Shown: positions 12,901-24,299, counted from the first letter of the stretch. The stretch is 64,000 nucleotides of DNA from Luscinia megarhynchos (GCA_034336665.1 CM067588.1:4776655-4840654); one strand, 5' to 3'. Program-made: numbers and translations. The notes: generated by a model from the sequence alone, not told the origin.

Positions 12901-15900
12901 CAAGGAAGGGGGAAAATATCAGACAAGAAAAGGGGGGAAAAGTTAGTCAAGGAAAGGGGGGAAAAATCAGAAAGGGGAGAAAATTAGGAAAGAAAAGGGG
13001 GAAAATTAGAAAAGGGGGAGAAACTAGGAAAGAAAAGGGGGAAAAAATTAGATAAGGAAGGGGGGAAAATTAGTCAAGGAAGGGGGGAAAATTAGTCAAG
13101 GAAGGGGGGAAAATTAGTCAAGGAAGGGGGAAAATTAGTCAAGGAAGGGGGGAAAATTAGTCAAGGAAGGGGGGAAAATTAGTCAAGGAAGGGGGGAAAA
13201 TTAGTCAAGGAAGGGGGGAAAATTAGTCAAGGAAGGGGGGAAAATTAGTCAAGGAAGGGGGGAAAATTAGTCAAGGAAGGGGGGAAAATTAGTCAAGGAA
13301 GGGGGGAAATATTAAACAAGAAAAGAGGAAAAAATTTTGGCAAAGAGGGAAAATTAGACCAGGAGGAAAATTAGGCAAGAAAGGAAGGGAAACAGCTGGA
13401 GATGGAAGGGAAACAGCTGGAAAAGGAAAGAGAAGAGCTGGAGCCTCCCTCCCTGTGCACTCCAAGGTCTGGCCTGCCAAGCTTGGTTGGTTTGGGCCCC
13501 ACTCACACAGAGCCAGGCCTAACTCAGTCCTAGGAAGAGCTTTTCCTGAGCCAGGCTTTAAGTGAGGCCAGGGCTGGCCCAGGAAAAGGCAGCAATTCCC
13601 AGGATTTGCCTGGGAATCCTCAGCTCTCACACACAGCTTTGCTTGGGAGCAGGCAACAGCACTCACACAATCTTCCTACAGGTAAAGAGTCCAGAAAGAG
13701 CTCAAAAGATTCTTCTAGAAATCAAAATATTCTGGAAAAGAATCTTCTGTGAAAAAATTCAAGGTAGAAAATGGAACTCTTTAGGGCCACGTTTTGAATT
13801 TTAATTTAATTTTTAATTTCTCCACTGAGTCCTCCTAAAGGTTTAAATCCATTTGGTCTGTTTTAAAAATGGGAAATGAAGCACAAAAGTCCACAGCTGT
13901 GGATTAAATCTGCTTTAAAAAATGGGGAATCTGGAAATCCATTGTATCTGTTTAAAAAAGAGGAAATGTGGCACAGAAGTCCACAGCTATGGATTAAAAT
14001 AATTTTATGTTTTAAAAAATGGGAAATGAGGCCCAAAAGTCCACAGCTCTGCCAGTGGAGTTCATTTTTCCCAGAACTGGTTCCAAGGAAGCCACTCCAG
14101 CTCAGATTAATTTTATTTTTTAATTAATTTTTAAAAACGAGAATAAATTTTCATTTTGATTTGATTTCTCTCACGAGCTGGGGAAGCTGCAAGGCTCAAG
14201 ATGAAAACCTTGCAGATTTTTTAGCATCCTTAGAGATAATCAAAATAAAAAGTGAGGTGAGAGCAAGAATTTGCAGCTCTGAAGCTGAAAAAAAATCTGG
14301 AGAAATCAATAAAAGACTGATTTGGATTGATGGAAGATTGATTTGAGTATTTCAGGATTTAGCTTTGGCCCAAATTTGGGGTTTTTTGGCACCACTCAAA
14401 CAGCTCCTGGCACACAGAAAAGACACAAACTCAGAGAGATTTGCTTGGAAAAGCTTCTGAGAGAAGTTTATTCCTCCTGCAGCCACAGGATTTGGGATTT
14501 TCCTGCATTTTGGTACTTACCAGGTCAGAACAACATTTATGGAACAGGAGCAACCTACCTGGGAGAGCAGCAGGGCTCAGGTTCCTCTTCAGCATCTCGT
14601 ACACGGGGCTGGGAGGGACAGGAAAATCCCTTTAGTGACCAGAGAGATCCCAAAAACCATAAACCCACAGGGATTGATTTTACAGATCCCAAAAACCATA
14701 AACCCACAGGGATTGATTTCACAGATCCCAAAAACCACAAACCCACAGGGATTGATTTCACAGATCCCAAAAACCATAAACCCACAGGGACTGATTTCAC
14801 AGATCCCAAAAACCATAAACCCACAGGGATTCATTTCACAGATCCCAAAAACCATAAACCCACAGGGATTCATTTCACAGATCATAAAAACCATAAACCC
14901 ACAGGGATTGATATCACAGATCCCAAAAACCACAAACTCACAGGGATTGATATCACAGATCCCAAAAACTACAAACCCACTGGGACTGATATCACAGATC
15001 CCAAAAACCACAAACCCACAGGGATTCATTTCACAGATCCCAAAAACCACAAACCCACAGGGACTGATTTTACAGATCCCAAAAAACATAAACCCACAGG
15101 GACTGATTTCATAGATCCCAAAAAACCATAAATCCACACGGATTGATTTCATAGATCCCAAAAACCACAAACCCACACGGATTGATTTCATAGATCATAA
15201 AAACCACAAACCCACAGGGATTGATTTTACAGATCCCAAAAAACACAAACCCACTGGGACTGATTTCACAGATCCCAAAAAACATAAACCCACAGGGATT
15301 CATTTCACAGATCCCAAAAACCATAAACCCACAGGGACTGATTTCACAGATCCCAAAAAACATAAACCCACAGGGACTGATTTCACAGATCCCAAAAAAC
15401 ATAAACCCACAGGGACTGATTTTACAGATCCCAAAAAACACAAACCCACTGGGACTGATTTCACAGATCCCAAAAACCATAAATCCACACGGATTGATTT
15501 CATAGATCCCAAAAACCACAAACCCACAGGGACTGATTTTACAGATCCCAAAAAACACAAACCCAAGGGATTGATTTCACAGATCCCAGAAATCACAAAC
15601 CCACAGAGATTTTCCTACAGATAAAACCAGGAATTTTTCCCAGATACAAATGGGAATTTTTCCACATACAAATGGGAATTTTTCCCAGATCCAAAATGGG
15701 AATTTCTCCCCTACCTGGGATCCTTGACAGAGAAGCTCTGCAGTCCCAGCAGCTCCCCCAGCTGATCCCCTCCACAGTGCACCAGGTGCTGCTGCCTCTT
15801 GTCGTAGAGCTGCCTGCCCATGATGTACTGGCCCAGGAAATGCATCACCTGTGGGGACAGCACCTTCCTGAGCCCCCAGAATCCTGGAGTTCCCTGGGAT

Positions 15901-18394
15901 TTGGGATAAACTGCTGCTCTGGGTGCTGAGAGGGGAGCTGGAGGTGATTTGGGGTGTTAAGGTGAAGGGATGGAGCAGGAGGTTTGGGGTTAGGGATGGC
16001 TGGTGAGGAGGGAAATGTCCTGGTGAAAAAAACCAATGGGGTTATCCCAGTTCAGAATGCACTATTCCCAGTTCAGAATGCACTATTCCCAGTTCCAATG
16101 GGGCTATCCCAGTTCCAATGGGGTTATCCCCAGTTCCAATGGGGTTATCCCAGTTCAGAATGCACTATTCCCAGTTCCAATGGGGTTATCCCAGTTCAGA
16201 ATGCATTATTCCCAGTTCAGAATGCACTATTCCCAGTTCCAATGGGGCTATCCCAGTTCCAATGGGGCTATCCCAGTTCAGAATGGGGCTATCCCAGTTC
16301 AGAATGGGGCTATCCCAGTTCAGAATGCACTATTCCCAGTTCAGAATGCACTATTCCCAGTTCCAATGGGGCTATCCCAGTTCAGAATGCACTATTCCCA
16401 GTTCAGAATGCACTATTCCCAGTTCCAATGGGGCTATCCCAGTTCCAAAGAGCATTATTCCCAGTTTAAAATGGGACTGCCCCAGAAACCCCAAAGTGTC
16501 CCCAAAACCTGACCCTGAAGTGACCCTGAAGTGACTCCAGAGTGACCCCAGTGTCCCCAAAAACTGACCCTAAAGTACCCTGCAGATAAAACAGGAATAT
16601 TTTCCAAGTAAGGCTTGAATTAGAGGGAATTAACGAGTGAATCCCATCCCAATTCCCCAAAAAACCCAGGGTAAGGAATGTGGGAATGTATGGAATGTGT
16701 GGAATTCCCATAAGGAATGTATGGAATTCCCACAAGGAATGTATGGAATTCACATCAGGATAAGGAATGTATGCAATTCCCATAAAGAATGTATGGAACC
16801 TATGGAATTCCTGTATGGAATTCCCACATGGAAAATATGGAATTCCCATCAGGAAAAGGAATGTATGGAATGTATAGAATTCCCATAAGGAATGTATGGA
16901 ACCTATGGAATTCCTGTATGGAATTCCCATAAGGAATGTATGGAACCTATGGAATTCCTGTATGGAATATATGGAATTCCCACATGGAATGTATGGAATT
17001 CACATCAGGATAAGGAATGTATGGAATGTATAGAATTCCCATAAGGAATGTATGGAATTCCCATATGGAATTCCCATAAGGAATATATGGAACCTATGGA
17101 ATTCCTGTATGGAATGTATGGAATTCCCATAAGGAATGTATGGAATTCCCACATGGAATGTATGGAATTCACATCAGGATAAGGAATGTATGGAATGTAT
17201 GAATTCCCATAAGGAATGTATGGAACCTATGGAATTCCTTTATGGAATTCCCATAATGAATGTATGGAATTCCCATAAGGAATGTATGGAACCTATGGAA
17301 TTCCTGTATGGAATGTATGGAATTCCCACATGGAAAATATGGAATTCCCATCAGGATAAGGAATGTATGGAATTCCCATAAGGAATGTATGGAACCTATG
17401 GAATTCCTGTATGGAATATATGGAATTCCCACATGGAATGTATGGAATTCACATCAGGATAAGGAATGTATGGAATATATGGAATTCCCACATGGAAAAT
17501 ATGGAATTCCCATCAGGATAAGGAATGTATGGAATATATGGAATTCCTGTATGGAATGTATGGAATTCCCATATGGAATGTATGGAACCTATGGAATTGC
17601 TGTATGGAATTCCCATATGGAACCTATGGAATTCCCATAAGGAACCTATGGAATTCCCACATGGAATATATTAAATTCCTGTATGGAATGTATGGAATTC
17701 CCATATGGAATGTATGGAACCTATGGAATTGCTGTATGGAATTCCCATCAGGATAAGGAATGCATGGAATATATGAAATTCCTGTATGGAATGTATGGAA
17801 TTCCCATATGGAACCTATGGAATTCCCATAAGGAATGTATGGAATTCCCACATGGAATATATGAAATTCCTGTATGGAATGTATGGAATTCCCATATGGA
17901 ACCTATGGAATTCCCATAAGGAATGTATGGAATTCCCACATGGAATATATGAAATTCCTGTATGGAATGTATGGAATTCCCATATGGAATGGATGGAATG
18001 TCTGGAATTTACCTCTTTGAGGGTGAAGGTGTCTCCCTGGGCCCCTGCAGCCTGCAGGATCCTCAGCAGGGGAACTTTGGGAATCACCTGGAAAACACAG
18101 CCAGAACTTAGAATTCCAGGAATCACATCCCAAAAAATACCCACAATAAACCCCAAGGAATCTGGATTTCACCCCTCCCAAAAAACCCCAAGGAATTTGG
18201 ATTTCACCTCTCCCACTTGGATTTGAGCATTTTCCAACATCTCGTTCCCAGTGGAAAAATTAGAAAAAAAAGGGGGAAAATTAGAATAGGGAAAAAAAAA
18301 AAAAAGAGTTGCTAATTACCTGATTGGCTTGTCCAAGGGTGATCCTGCAGGAATTCCCAGCTCCTGGATGTTGGCTGGAATTTGGGAAGCTCAT
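3388..18394 (-). CDS. MDM4: MDM4 (MDMX) p53 regulator, complete 10-exon CDS
   Basis: MDM4 binds the p53 transactivation domain and pairs with MDM2 through its RING domain to restrain p53 in the nucleus. Coding exons (human numbering 2-11, minus strand): 18320-18394, 18013-18087, 15715-15848, 14559-14608, 9844-9905, 9029-9125, 7453-7613, 5888-6022, 4830-4928, 3388-3930. All have GT-AG borders and the phases close: 1431 nt, 476 residues (human 490). Visible parts: p53-binding SWIB fold about 26-108 (VPLLRILQAAGAQGDTFTLKE, LGQYIM, HCGGD); central acidic segment with EEWDVAGLPWWFLGNLRSNY; RanBP2-type zinc finger about 297-325 (DCWQCSKCKKF, YCYRCWALRKDW); conserved RRTIS 14-3-3/CHK2 site; RING about 423-470 with its Cys/His set; tail KMVIRIFMG. 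The start codon matches the human N terminus (CRI..GQ.NQ). The gene is intact by eye; its introns are unusually repeat-laden. Confidence 0.95.
4700..4752. repeat. poly-T/CT tract
   Basis: T-runs broken by single C residues within MDM4 intron 10. Confidence 0.8.
4830..4928 (-). CDS. MDM4: MDM4 exon 10 (acidic)
   Basis: 99 nt, phase 0 on both sides. Encodes an acidic segment ending LEDSQCLSDDTDTEAASE, matching human LEDSKSLSDDTDVEVTSE. Acceptor gacaag and donor GAG|GTGGGA are visible. Confidence 0.93.
5345..5875. repeat. 14-16 bp purine minisatellite in MDM4 intron 9
   Basis: Units of gatggaggggcaaaga, then gatggaggcacaaa, about 35 copies. Stop-free in several frames, so it yields spurious long open frames running into exon 9. 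Confidence 0.9.
5888..6022 (-). CDS. MDM4: MDM4 exon 9
   Basis: 135 nt. Encodes DVDTAIVSDTTDDLWFLNE, nearly identical to human. Donor AAAG|GTACCT lies only about a dozen bases from a 14-16 bp minisatellite that fills the downstream intron. Confidence 0.95.
6185..7150. repeat. pyrimidine minisatellite in MDM4 intron 8
   Basis: Units alternate cccaattttctcctcataaa and ttccctcttttcccaatccc, giving a compound period of about 60 bp, nearly 1 kb in all. Confidence 0.9.
7453..7613 (-). CDS. MDM4: MDM4 exon 8
   Basis: 161 nt. Encodes DKDLIENL and then FEEWDVAGLPWWFLGNLRSN, the most recognisable central MDM4 motif. Donor CAG|GTGTGT, acceptor cttccag. Confidence 0.96.
7980..8255. repeat. intronic duplicate A (pair with 11885-12245)
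   Basis: Shares long diverged blocks with 11940-12245, including tccaaggcacagccaaggct, gagctgcttttccaactgag and the segment aaaatcccatttttgtt..agttccctgctt. Both lie in MDM4 introns. Confidence 0.75.
8598..9028 (-). repeat. 40-bp array containing the MDM4 exon 7 donor, plus partial exon 7 copy
   Basis: The segment ccttgtgataatgcagaaat followed by ttgtccctcac recurs at a 40-bp period (starts near 8821, 8861, 8901, 8941, 8981, 9020). On the minus strand each unit contains a donor-like GTGAGGGAC or its GA/AG variant. At about 8612-8690 lies a decayed copy of the 3' part of exon 7 without an acceptor. Confidence 0.85.
9029..9125 (-). CDS. MDM4: MDM4 exon 7
   Basis: 97 nt. Encodes LSQEEGSDSGILEGDSKSS..TSEPKCDTCE, aligning with the human segment that ends TSEHKCIHSRE. 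Donor GAAG|GTGAGG is repeated downstream every 40 bp (see the 8598-9028 array). Confidence 0.88.
9844..9905 (-). CDS. MDM4: MDM4 exon 6
   Basis: 62 nt. Encodes DAAQTLPKEQSVAKPSPDQLQ, matching human DAAQTLALAQDHSMDIPSQDQLK with two codons fewer. Acceptor atctgcag, donor CAG|GTAAAC; phase fits both neighbours. Confidence 0.9.
10090..11840. repeat. large compound minisatellite in MDM4 intron 5
   Basis: About 1.75 kb of units built from ttcttcccaaagggaaaaat, tttttcctacagccatccca and aattcagaatattc. Some blocks of about 240 bp recur as higher-order repeats (compare 11270-11500 with 11540-11800). Confidence 0.9.
11885..12245 (-). repeat. intronic duplicate B with ghost of MDM4 exon 8
   Basis: Bases 11885-11940 resemble the 3' part of exon 8 (7460-7515): both read gaatatc.gtg.atc.. 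ttactcctg.atttg.aattgct.ctgag. On the minus strand this gives a broken relative of NYKSRSNGSTDIQ (SKCRSKRCTDIQ). The rest matches 7980-8255. It has no intact splice context and is a relic. Confidence 0.7.
12875..13330. repeat. 21-bp minisatellite in MDM4 intron 5
   Basis: Units ggaaaattagtcaaggaagg, nearly identical from 13060 to 13310 and more degenerate before that. Confidence 0.9.
14559..14608 (-). CDS. MDM4: MDM4 exon 5
   Basis: 50 nt. Completes the p53-binding domain (SPVYEMLKRNL; human SPLYDMLRKNL). Acceptor ctcccag, donor CAG|GTAGGT. Confidence 0.93.
14640..15605. repeat. 40-bp minisatellite in MDM4 intron 4
   Basis: About 24 units of gggattgatttcacagatcc followed by caaaaaccataaacccaca. 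Lies close to exon 5 but contains no exon sequence. Confidence 0.92.
15715..15848 (-). CDS. MDM4: MDM4 exon 4 (p53-binding core)
   Basis: 134 nt. Encodes VMHFLGQYIMGRQLYD and HCGGDQLGELLG..SFSVKDP, the core of the p53-binding pocket. Acceptor ccccacag, donor CCAG|GTAGGG. Confidence 0.95.
16030..16480. repeat. 21-bp minisatellite in MDM4 intron 3
   Basis: Units cccagttcagaatgcactat and cccagttccaatggggctat interspersed. Confidence 0.9.
16675..18005. repeat. ggaatgtatggaattccc minisatellite in MDM4 intron 3
   Basis: About 1.3 kb of ggaatgtatggaattcccat and variants, running to within 10 bases of the exon 3 donor. The palindromic ggaattcc core gives many EcoRI sites. Confidence 0.92.
18013..18087 (-). 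CDS. MDM4: MDM4 exon 3
   Basis: 75 nt, 25 codons: VIPKVPLLRILQAAGAQGD and TFTLKE, the first part of the p53-binding domain. Acceptor ttttccag, donor GAG|GTAAAT. Confidence 0.95.
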
Positions 18395-18425
18395 CCTGGC
18401 AGTGAGGAGCTGCTCCAGCACCAAC
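18320..18425 (-). CDS. MDM4: MDM4 exon 2 with start codon
   Basis: Acceptor tttgcag, 31 nt of 5' UTR (18395-18425), then ATG at 18394-18392 and 25 codons (MSFPNSSQHPGAGNSCRITL, GQANQ) to donor CAG|GTAATT. The human counterpart ends CRISPGQINQ. Confidence 0.92.
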
Positions 18426-18515
18426 CTGCAAATGGATCTGAGGTTTCAATCAGCCCAAAAATCCCAATTTTTCTCTTGTCCCAGGCCCCTCCTGCTTTGT
18501 GCTGCTCCAGGGGGT

Positions 18516-18518
18516 TGG

Positions 18519-18550
<32 letters not shown>
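18516..18550 (+). repeat. poly-A tract
   Basis: About 34 A residues in the non-coding MDM4 5' intron. Confidence 0.85.
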
Positions 18551-18553
<3 letters not shown>

Positions 18554-18599
18554 AAAAATGATCCTGGAAAAAGTTGGAATGGGCTGGTCAGGGGAGACA

Positions 18600-19110
18600 G
18601 CTGGGCTGGATTTGCTGATCCTAAAAGTTTTTCCAACCCTAAAGATTCCAGGATTCCCTAAAGATTCCAGGATTCCCAACTGGGTTGGATTTTCCTGATC
18701 CTAAAGGTTTTTCCAACCCCAAATATTCCAGGATTCCCTAAAGATTCCCTGATCCCAAATCTCTTTCCCAACCCTAAAGATTTCTAGCTTGGAATTGCTG
18801 ATCCCAAACTGATCCCAAAAGTCTTTTCCAACCCTAAAGACTCCTGGGTTGGATTTGTGGATCCTAAAAGTTTTTCCAACCCTAAAAATTCCAGGATTCT
18901 CAAAAAATTCCAGGATTCCCTAAAGATTCCAGGATTCCCAGCTGGGTTGTATTTTCCTGATCCTAAAGGTTTTTCCAATCCTAAAAATTCCAGGATTCCC
19001 TAAAAATTTCCAGGATTCCCAACAGGGTTGGATTTGTTGATCCTAAAAGTTTTTCCAACCCTAAATATTCCAGGATTCCCAACAGGGTTGGATTTGCTGA
19101 TCCCAAAGAT
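18600..19110. repeat. degenerate repeat in MDM4 intron 1
   Basis: Units built on gatcctaaaagtttttccaa and attccaggattccc. Confidence 0.8.
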
Positions 19111-20039
19111 TTTCCAACTCTGAACCAAAGCCCAGGAGGAGGCACTGGGGGAATTCTGGGATTTGGGAATTCTGGGATTTGGGGAATCTCCAGGAGAACA
19201 TTCCAGAGGGTGAAATTCCTGCCTCAGGGCTGAGTCACATCCCAGGGAATTCTCCCCATTCCCAAGGGAGAAGTCACCACCAGCACCTCCCTGATTTCCC
19301 AAAAATTCCCAAAAAAACCAGCCTGGATTCAGGGAATAAATGAATTTTAACAGCATTTCTGGGTGAGAAAGTGCCAGAGCCTTTCCTGCATAGGGAAAAT
19401 CCTGAAAAATTGGAATTTTTCACAGAAAATGCCCAGAAAAATCAGCTTCACCTCAGCAATCACTCCTCAAATCTTTCCCTAAAAAGTGCTGGAAAACTTG
19501 GAAAAAATAAAATTATTTTTAGGAATTATTGCCAATTTAAACAGAGGGAAAAAAGCAACTTTTAACTGGCTCAAAGTCTTGGATAAATTTAGGTTAAAGC
19601 AGGAAAAGAATTCCCAAAATTGAGTCCTGGATTTGTCTGGGAGCTGGAATTTTGGGGATGTTTTTATTGGATTCTTAATCTGTGTGGGAACTTAATTTTG
19701 ATTTTAATTATAAATTTTAATAATAAATTTGAATTTATTTTTAAATTTTAATTATAAATAAAATAATGAGATTTGAAAGTGCAAAGCCTCAAAACTTTCA
19801 AATTGTTTTGTAGGGAATTCTCCCTGATAAATGGATTTATTCCCACAGGAATTATCAGGAATTTGAGGCACATCATGAGTTTAAAAGGAATATTTTGAAA
19901 ACAATCCAATTCCTCAGGAATGCAGCTGTAGACAAAACAGGCTCAAAATAGCACAAAAATCTGAATTTCAGCACCAGGAACTTCAGAGTTGTTAAAAAGG
20001 ATTTTTAGGGATTTTAGGAGAGAGTTCTGAGGGTTTTTC

Positions 20040-20690
20040 CAGAATTTCTGTGGAATAAAATGGAAATTCTATGGAATAAAATCACTCCCAAAAATCCAAT
20101 ATCTCCAAATATTTGAGAAAGGTTGATTCAAGCACATCAAATATTGAAATTTCTAAATAGTAATTCAAATTATAACAGCTTCAAACACTCCTTTGATAAT
20201 ATTATTTAAATTTTAACCAATTTCTGTTAAAAAAAAAACCCAACAAAATATTGAACATAAAATGCCCTTAAATCTCCCAGGATGAGCTGGACATTGCATG
20301 GAATAAAATCATTCCCAAAAATTCCAACATATCCAAAGTATTTGGCAAGGGTTGATTCAATCACATCAAATATTGAAATTTGTGAAGACCATTAACAATG
20401 ATCTGAAATAATTCAAATTATAACAGCTTTAATCACTCCCTAGTTAATACTTTTAAAATTTTAACCGATTTCTGATTGAAAAAAAAACCAAAATATTGAA
20501 CATAAAATGTCCTTAAATCTCCCCAAAACGAGCTGGGTAGGGTTGATTTAAGCACATCAAATATTTAAATTTCTAAATAATAATTCAAATTATAACAGCT
20601 TTAATCACTCCCGGGTTAATATTTTTGAATTTTTAACGGATTTCTGATTTAAAAAAAAACCAAAACAAAATATTGACCCTTCAAACGAGC
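20040..20690. repeat. three tandem 190-260 bp units, MDM4 5' intron
   Basis: The block ttcaaattataacagctt ... attgaacataaaatg ... gagctgg ... gcacatcaaatatt occurs three times (near 20165, 20420, 20590). AT-rich and noncoding. Confidence 0.75.
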
Positions 20691-22600
20691 TGGACTTACC
20701 GACCTTGACTTTCTGTGCCTGGCAGGAATATCCTGGGATTATTATCCTGGATTTTTTATTTTTCTTCAGGGATAATTTCCGGGAAAGGCTCTGAGGATGC
20801 TCGGGGAGTTTTTTTTTCTAAAATGGCTTTTTTTAAACCTCGCCAGGAGCAGGGGAAGGAGGGACCGAAAGTGGCCGATAACGGCTGGGCTGGGCTGAAA
20901 TTCAACTTGAAAAAGGAGAAAAAATTGGGATTTCCTCTCCCTCCCCTTTCCCAGGGTTGAGATGAGTTTTAACCTTTTCAGCGCTGGTTTTATCACTCAA
21001 AACCTCCGGGTTTTACAGATAAATTATTTTTTTAAATCAGCTTGGTTCTCATTAATATTTCGTATTTAAACCAAAGTTAATCTTGGTGTTAATGAAGGTT
21101 TTGTTTAAAACATTTCCAGGCAGAAAACAGCACAAAATTCAAAATTTAGGGATACAGCCCCTCTGAAAAGATCCCACGTGGTGGAAATTCAGTGTTAAGA
21201 AGGAATTTAGTGCTCGGCCAGCCCAGAAATTTGAGTTATTTCCAAATTTCACTCGTTGGAAATATCCCAAATTTCATTATTTGGAAATAATTCCAATTTT
21301 CATCTCCCAACCCCCACCGTGGATGGGATCTCCGGGGAATTTTAGGTGCTAAAAACGTCCCTCGAGAGGAAATCGTGAATCACACCCGAGTCATGAGCTG
21401 AGCAAATTTTCCACTCCAAAATTTACAGAAAGGACTCATTTGCCTCTTTAATGACTAAAAAATTCTTTTTTGAGCCACCAAAAACCACAGCTCTTTTAAA
21501 ACTAAAAATCTCAAGCGGCTGAAAAGTCACTTTAAATTTTATTCAAATTCCGTTTGGGTTTTTTACAGTATAATTTAAGGAAAAAATAAGGTTTTTAAAA
21601 TTCTGTTTAAAGTAGAAGCACAGCAAGGGCTGGGTTCAGGTGAGAGCAATTTTTCTAGCTTTGAAATAAATTAAAATATTAAAATTAAAGTTGGGATTTT
21701 AGGTAATTTTAGGGAAAACAGCCCTGAAGGGGAGGTTTTAAACAGGCACTGATGCAATCATGAAGTCATTGATAATTAAATTTGTCCTCATCAGAGTCCC
21801 TGAGGGGTTCATGCCTCAAGTTTTAAATTAAAAAAAAAAAAAAACTTTTAAAATTCTGATTTGTACCTGAGATGAATTTTGCGGCTGGCACGACGCATCT
21901 GCCAAGAATTTTTGGGCTGTTCCCCAAAAATGTCACCCAAATCTTGGGTAAAGAAAAGATAACAAATTATAAACACAATGTTGTGCAACTGCTCCTTTTT
22001 TGGTTGTGAAATGTTGCGAAAGGAAGAAAAAAAACAAAAGTGATCAATGAAAGTCACAAAGAGTCAATTGCTGTGCAAATGTCCCCAATTGCTCCAGGAA
22101 TTCGGGATAAGGAAACTCCTCCAGCACCCTGATCCTCCTGATTTGGGTTTATCTCTGGTTTAAGAGGGGGAAATGGGCTTTTCTCAGGGTTTTCCTCAAT
22201 AGTTGATTTTTCCTTAAGGCAAAATTTGTGTTTTGTGGGATCAATCCCTCAGATCTTTGTGAGGGTGGAATCCTGGAATTACAGAGCGGTTGGGGTTGGG
22301 AAAAGCCTGGAAATTCACGGTATTTTCTACAAAGTGAATTTTTCCCACAAAGCCAGGCTGCTCCCAGCTGGCCCGGGACACTGCTGGGATGGAGCAGCCG
22401 GGGATTCTCCGGGAATTCCACACCCCAGGAAGGATTTATTCCCACAGCCCCACCTATCCCGCGTCAGTCGGAGCCATTCCCCCTCTCCTGTCACTGGAAT
22501 CATTTATCGCCCCCCTCCAGGGATTTCCACAATGAAACCAGCCCGAAGCGCCCCTTCTCCAGGCGGGACAACCCAAATTATCCCCAGAGTTTCCTGGGAT
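20691..22600. other. MDM4 5' intron, mostly unique AT-rich DNA
   Basis: No coding exon seen. A minus-strand donor-like TCG|GTAAGT at 20700-20694 could end an alternative non-coding first exon. Near 22260-22330 a short block (gtggaatcctggaattacag, ggttggggttggga) looks like a decayed CR1 3' end. Confidence 0.4.
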
Positions 22601-22990
22601 GAGATAAAAGTTCATGGACGCTCCCGCCGCCTCAGGCTCCTCCCGCCGGCGCCGCCTCCTGCCCCCCCCCTTCCTCCTCACCGCCCCCTCAGCCCTGAGC
22701 GCCCCCGGGGGCCCCCGCGTTCCCCTCAGCGCCCTGCTCACCCTACAGCCGCTCCATGGGCTCCGGGCTGGGGGTCGGGGAGGGGAAGGAACCCCTACAC
22801 CCCCTGAGGACTCCGCGCCTCCATTTTAGCGGGGTCCGGGCCGCCGCTTCCCCTCACGGCCAACATGGCGGCGGGGCCATAGAGAGGAGCGGGGACGTGC
22901 TGCTGGAAGGGAGGCGGTGCTGCCGTGGGTTATGGCGCCCCCCAGCGGCGTGGAGGACCCCGGCGGCGCTGCCTCAGCCTCGGTGGGAAA
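22600..22990 (-). promoter_or_regulatory. MDM4: MDM4 CpG-rich promoter and candidate non-coding exon 1
   Basis: GC/CpG-dense block at the 5' end of MDM4. A minus-strand donor TAGG|GTGAGC at 22742 could end exon 1. Two YY1-type motifs (gccattttagc near 22820 and ccaacatggcggcgg at 22860-22874) are typical of housekeeping promoters. The start site itself is not determinable by eye. Confidence 0.55.
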
Positions 22991-23910
22991 ATAAATTATA
23001 AACTGCAAACAAATTATTTTAAACGTGAATTTAAAAAACTACTTGACATAATTCATAATAATGATGATGATAATAATATTAAGTTACATATTACTAAATA
23101 ATAAATAATAAATCTTTTGTATTAAATGATATTTTATGCAGTATAACAAATTCTAATAAAATACAATAATAATAATTAGTGATAGATATTAATGAAAGTA
23201 ATATGAAATTCCTGAAATAAAAAAAAATTATTGCAAGTCAGGTTGTTCTTTGATGCAAGATCTTTGTATATTTTGAGGTCTAATCAGCAAAAGAGGAGAG
23301 CTCAGTGGAGCAGGCAGCAGGAACATCCCTGACTCAAGGACACCTGGAATTATAGAGCCTTAAGGATGGAATAAATCAAAATGTCAATGTGTGTCTTTGT
23401 AGAAATCGCTAACTTGGCAAAATTTTCAAGGTCCTTGTGTCCGAGAGCTGAGCTATCCTCATTTTAATATGCACCTGGACACGAGGATATTCTCCTGGGC
23501 ATTGTAACATCCACTGGAATCACCTGGATGTTAGAATATCCACCTGGATATTAGAATATCCATCTATATTCATTAGAAACCGCACACTTTCCTGTGTCGA
23601 CCCGCTCCAGGTCACCCTGCCCCCCTGAATTATTCCCAGAGCTCCTTTCCAAGCTGGCGATCCCCACGTTTGGAAAATTCCGAACTAACACCGGGAGCAG
23701 CGCTTGGGAAGCCACCAAATCGGAACTGCTGGGTGTCAACAGAAAAAATCCGATGCTGTGTGCTGGGTTTGGGGACAGAAGTAATTAGAATATTTTGTCT
23801 AATTATGTGTTTGGCCCGACAGGAGGGAACCGCACACCGGAATCTGAATTACTGGAAAAGCCAGAGCCGCCGCCTGCTCTGCGGTGATAAGAGTATTGAG
23901 AGTCACCCGA
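22991..23910. other. intergenic DNA before the tRNA pair
   Basis: AT-rich, with a run of ataataatgatgatgataat near 23045-23080. No gene or strong repeat recognised. Confidence 0.5.
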
Positions 23911-23917
23911 TTCTAGA

Positions 23918-23990
23918 GCCCGGATAGCTCAGTCGGTAGAGCATCAGACTTTTAATCTGAGGGTCCAGGGTTCAAGTCCCTGTTCGGGCG
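23918..23990 (+). tRNA. tRNA-Lys (anticodon TTT)
   Basis: 73-nt cloverleaf: acceptor GCCCGGA pairing with TTCGGGC, D-arm AGCTCAGTCGGTAGAGC, anticodon arm CAGACTTTTAATCTG (anticodon TTT at 23951-23953), T-arm with GGTTCAAGTCC. Internal A and B boxes are intact. A T-rich run at about 24010-24026 is a good Pol III terminator. Confidence 0.97.
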
Positions 23991-24161
23991 TGTAAAACTT
24001 TTCATAGATTCTCTTTTTTTTTTTTTAATTTCCCGCTAGGATTCCCTTCAGGCGCAGCCAGAACCCTCCGGTGGGCAGCGCCGGCCGCGCCGCGCGTGTA
24101 AAAAATGGAATTTTGGGGAAAAAAAATAACGGGGCAGTGAAAAAGTAAGAAAAATAACGAA

Positions 24162-24234
24162 CGCCCGAACAGGGACTTGAACCCTGGACCCTCAGATTAA
24201 AAGTCTGATGCTCTACCGACTGAGCTATCCGGGC
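24162..24234 (-). tRNA. tRNA-Lys (anticodon TTT), second copy
   Basis: On the minus strand the 73 nt are identical to the copy at 23918-23990. A T5 terminator follows (aaaaataacg on the plus strand just before 24162). The genes face each other across 171 bp. Confidence 0.97.
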
Positions 24235-24299
24235 TCTGCTGTATGTTCCCGGCCTGCAGAGATATCACCGGTACAGGGCTGGGCTGCGGACGGGGTTTT

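Noticed and set aside
14640..15605. Regular 40-bp repeats that could suggest a CRISPR array
   Set aside because: No unique spacers; units are contiguous and diverged, and the locus is a vertebrate intron.
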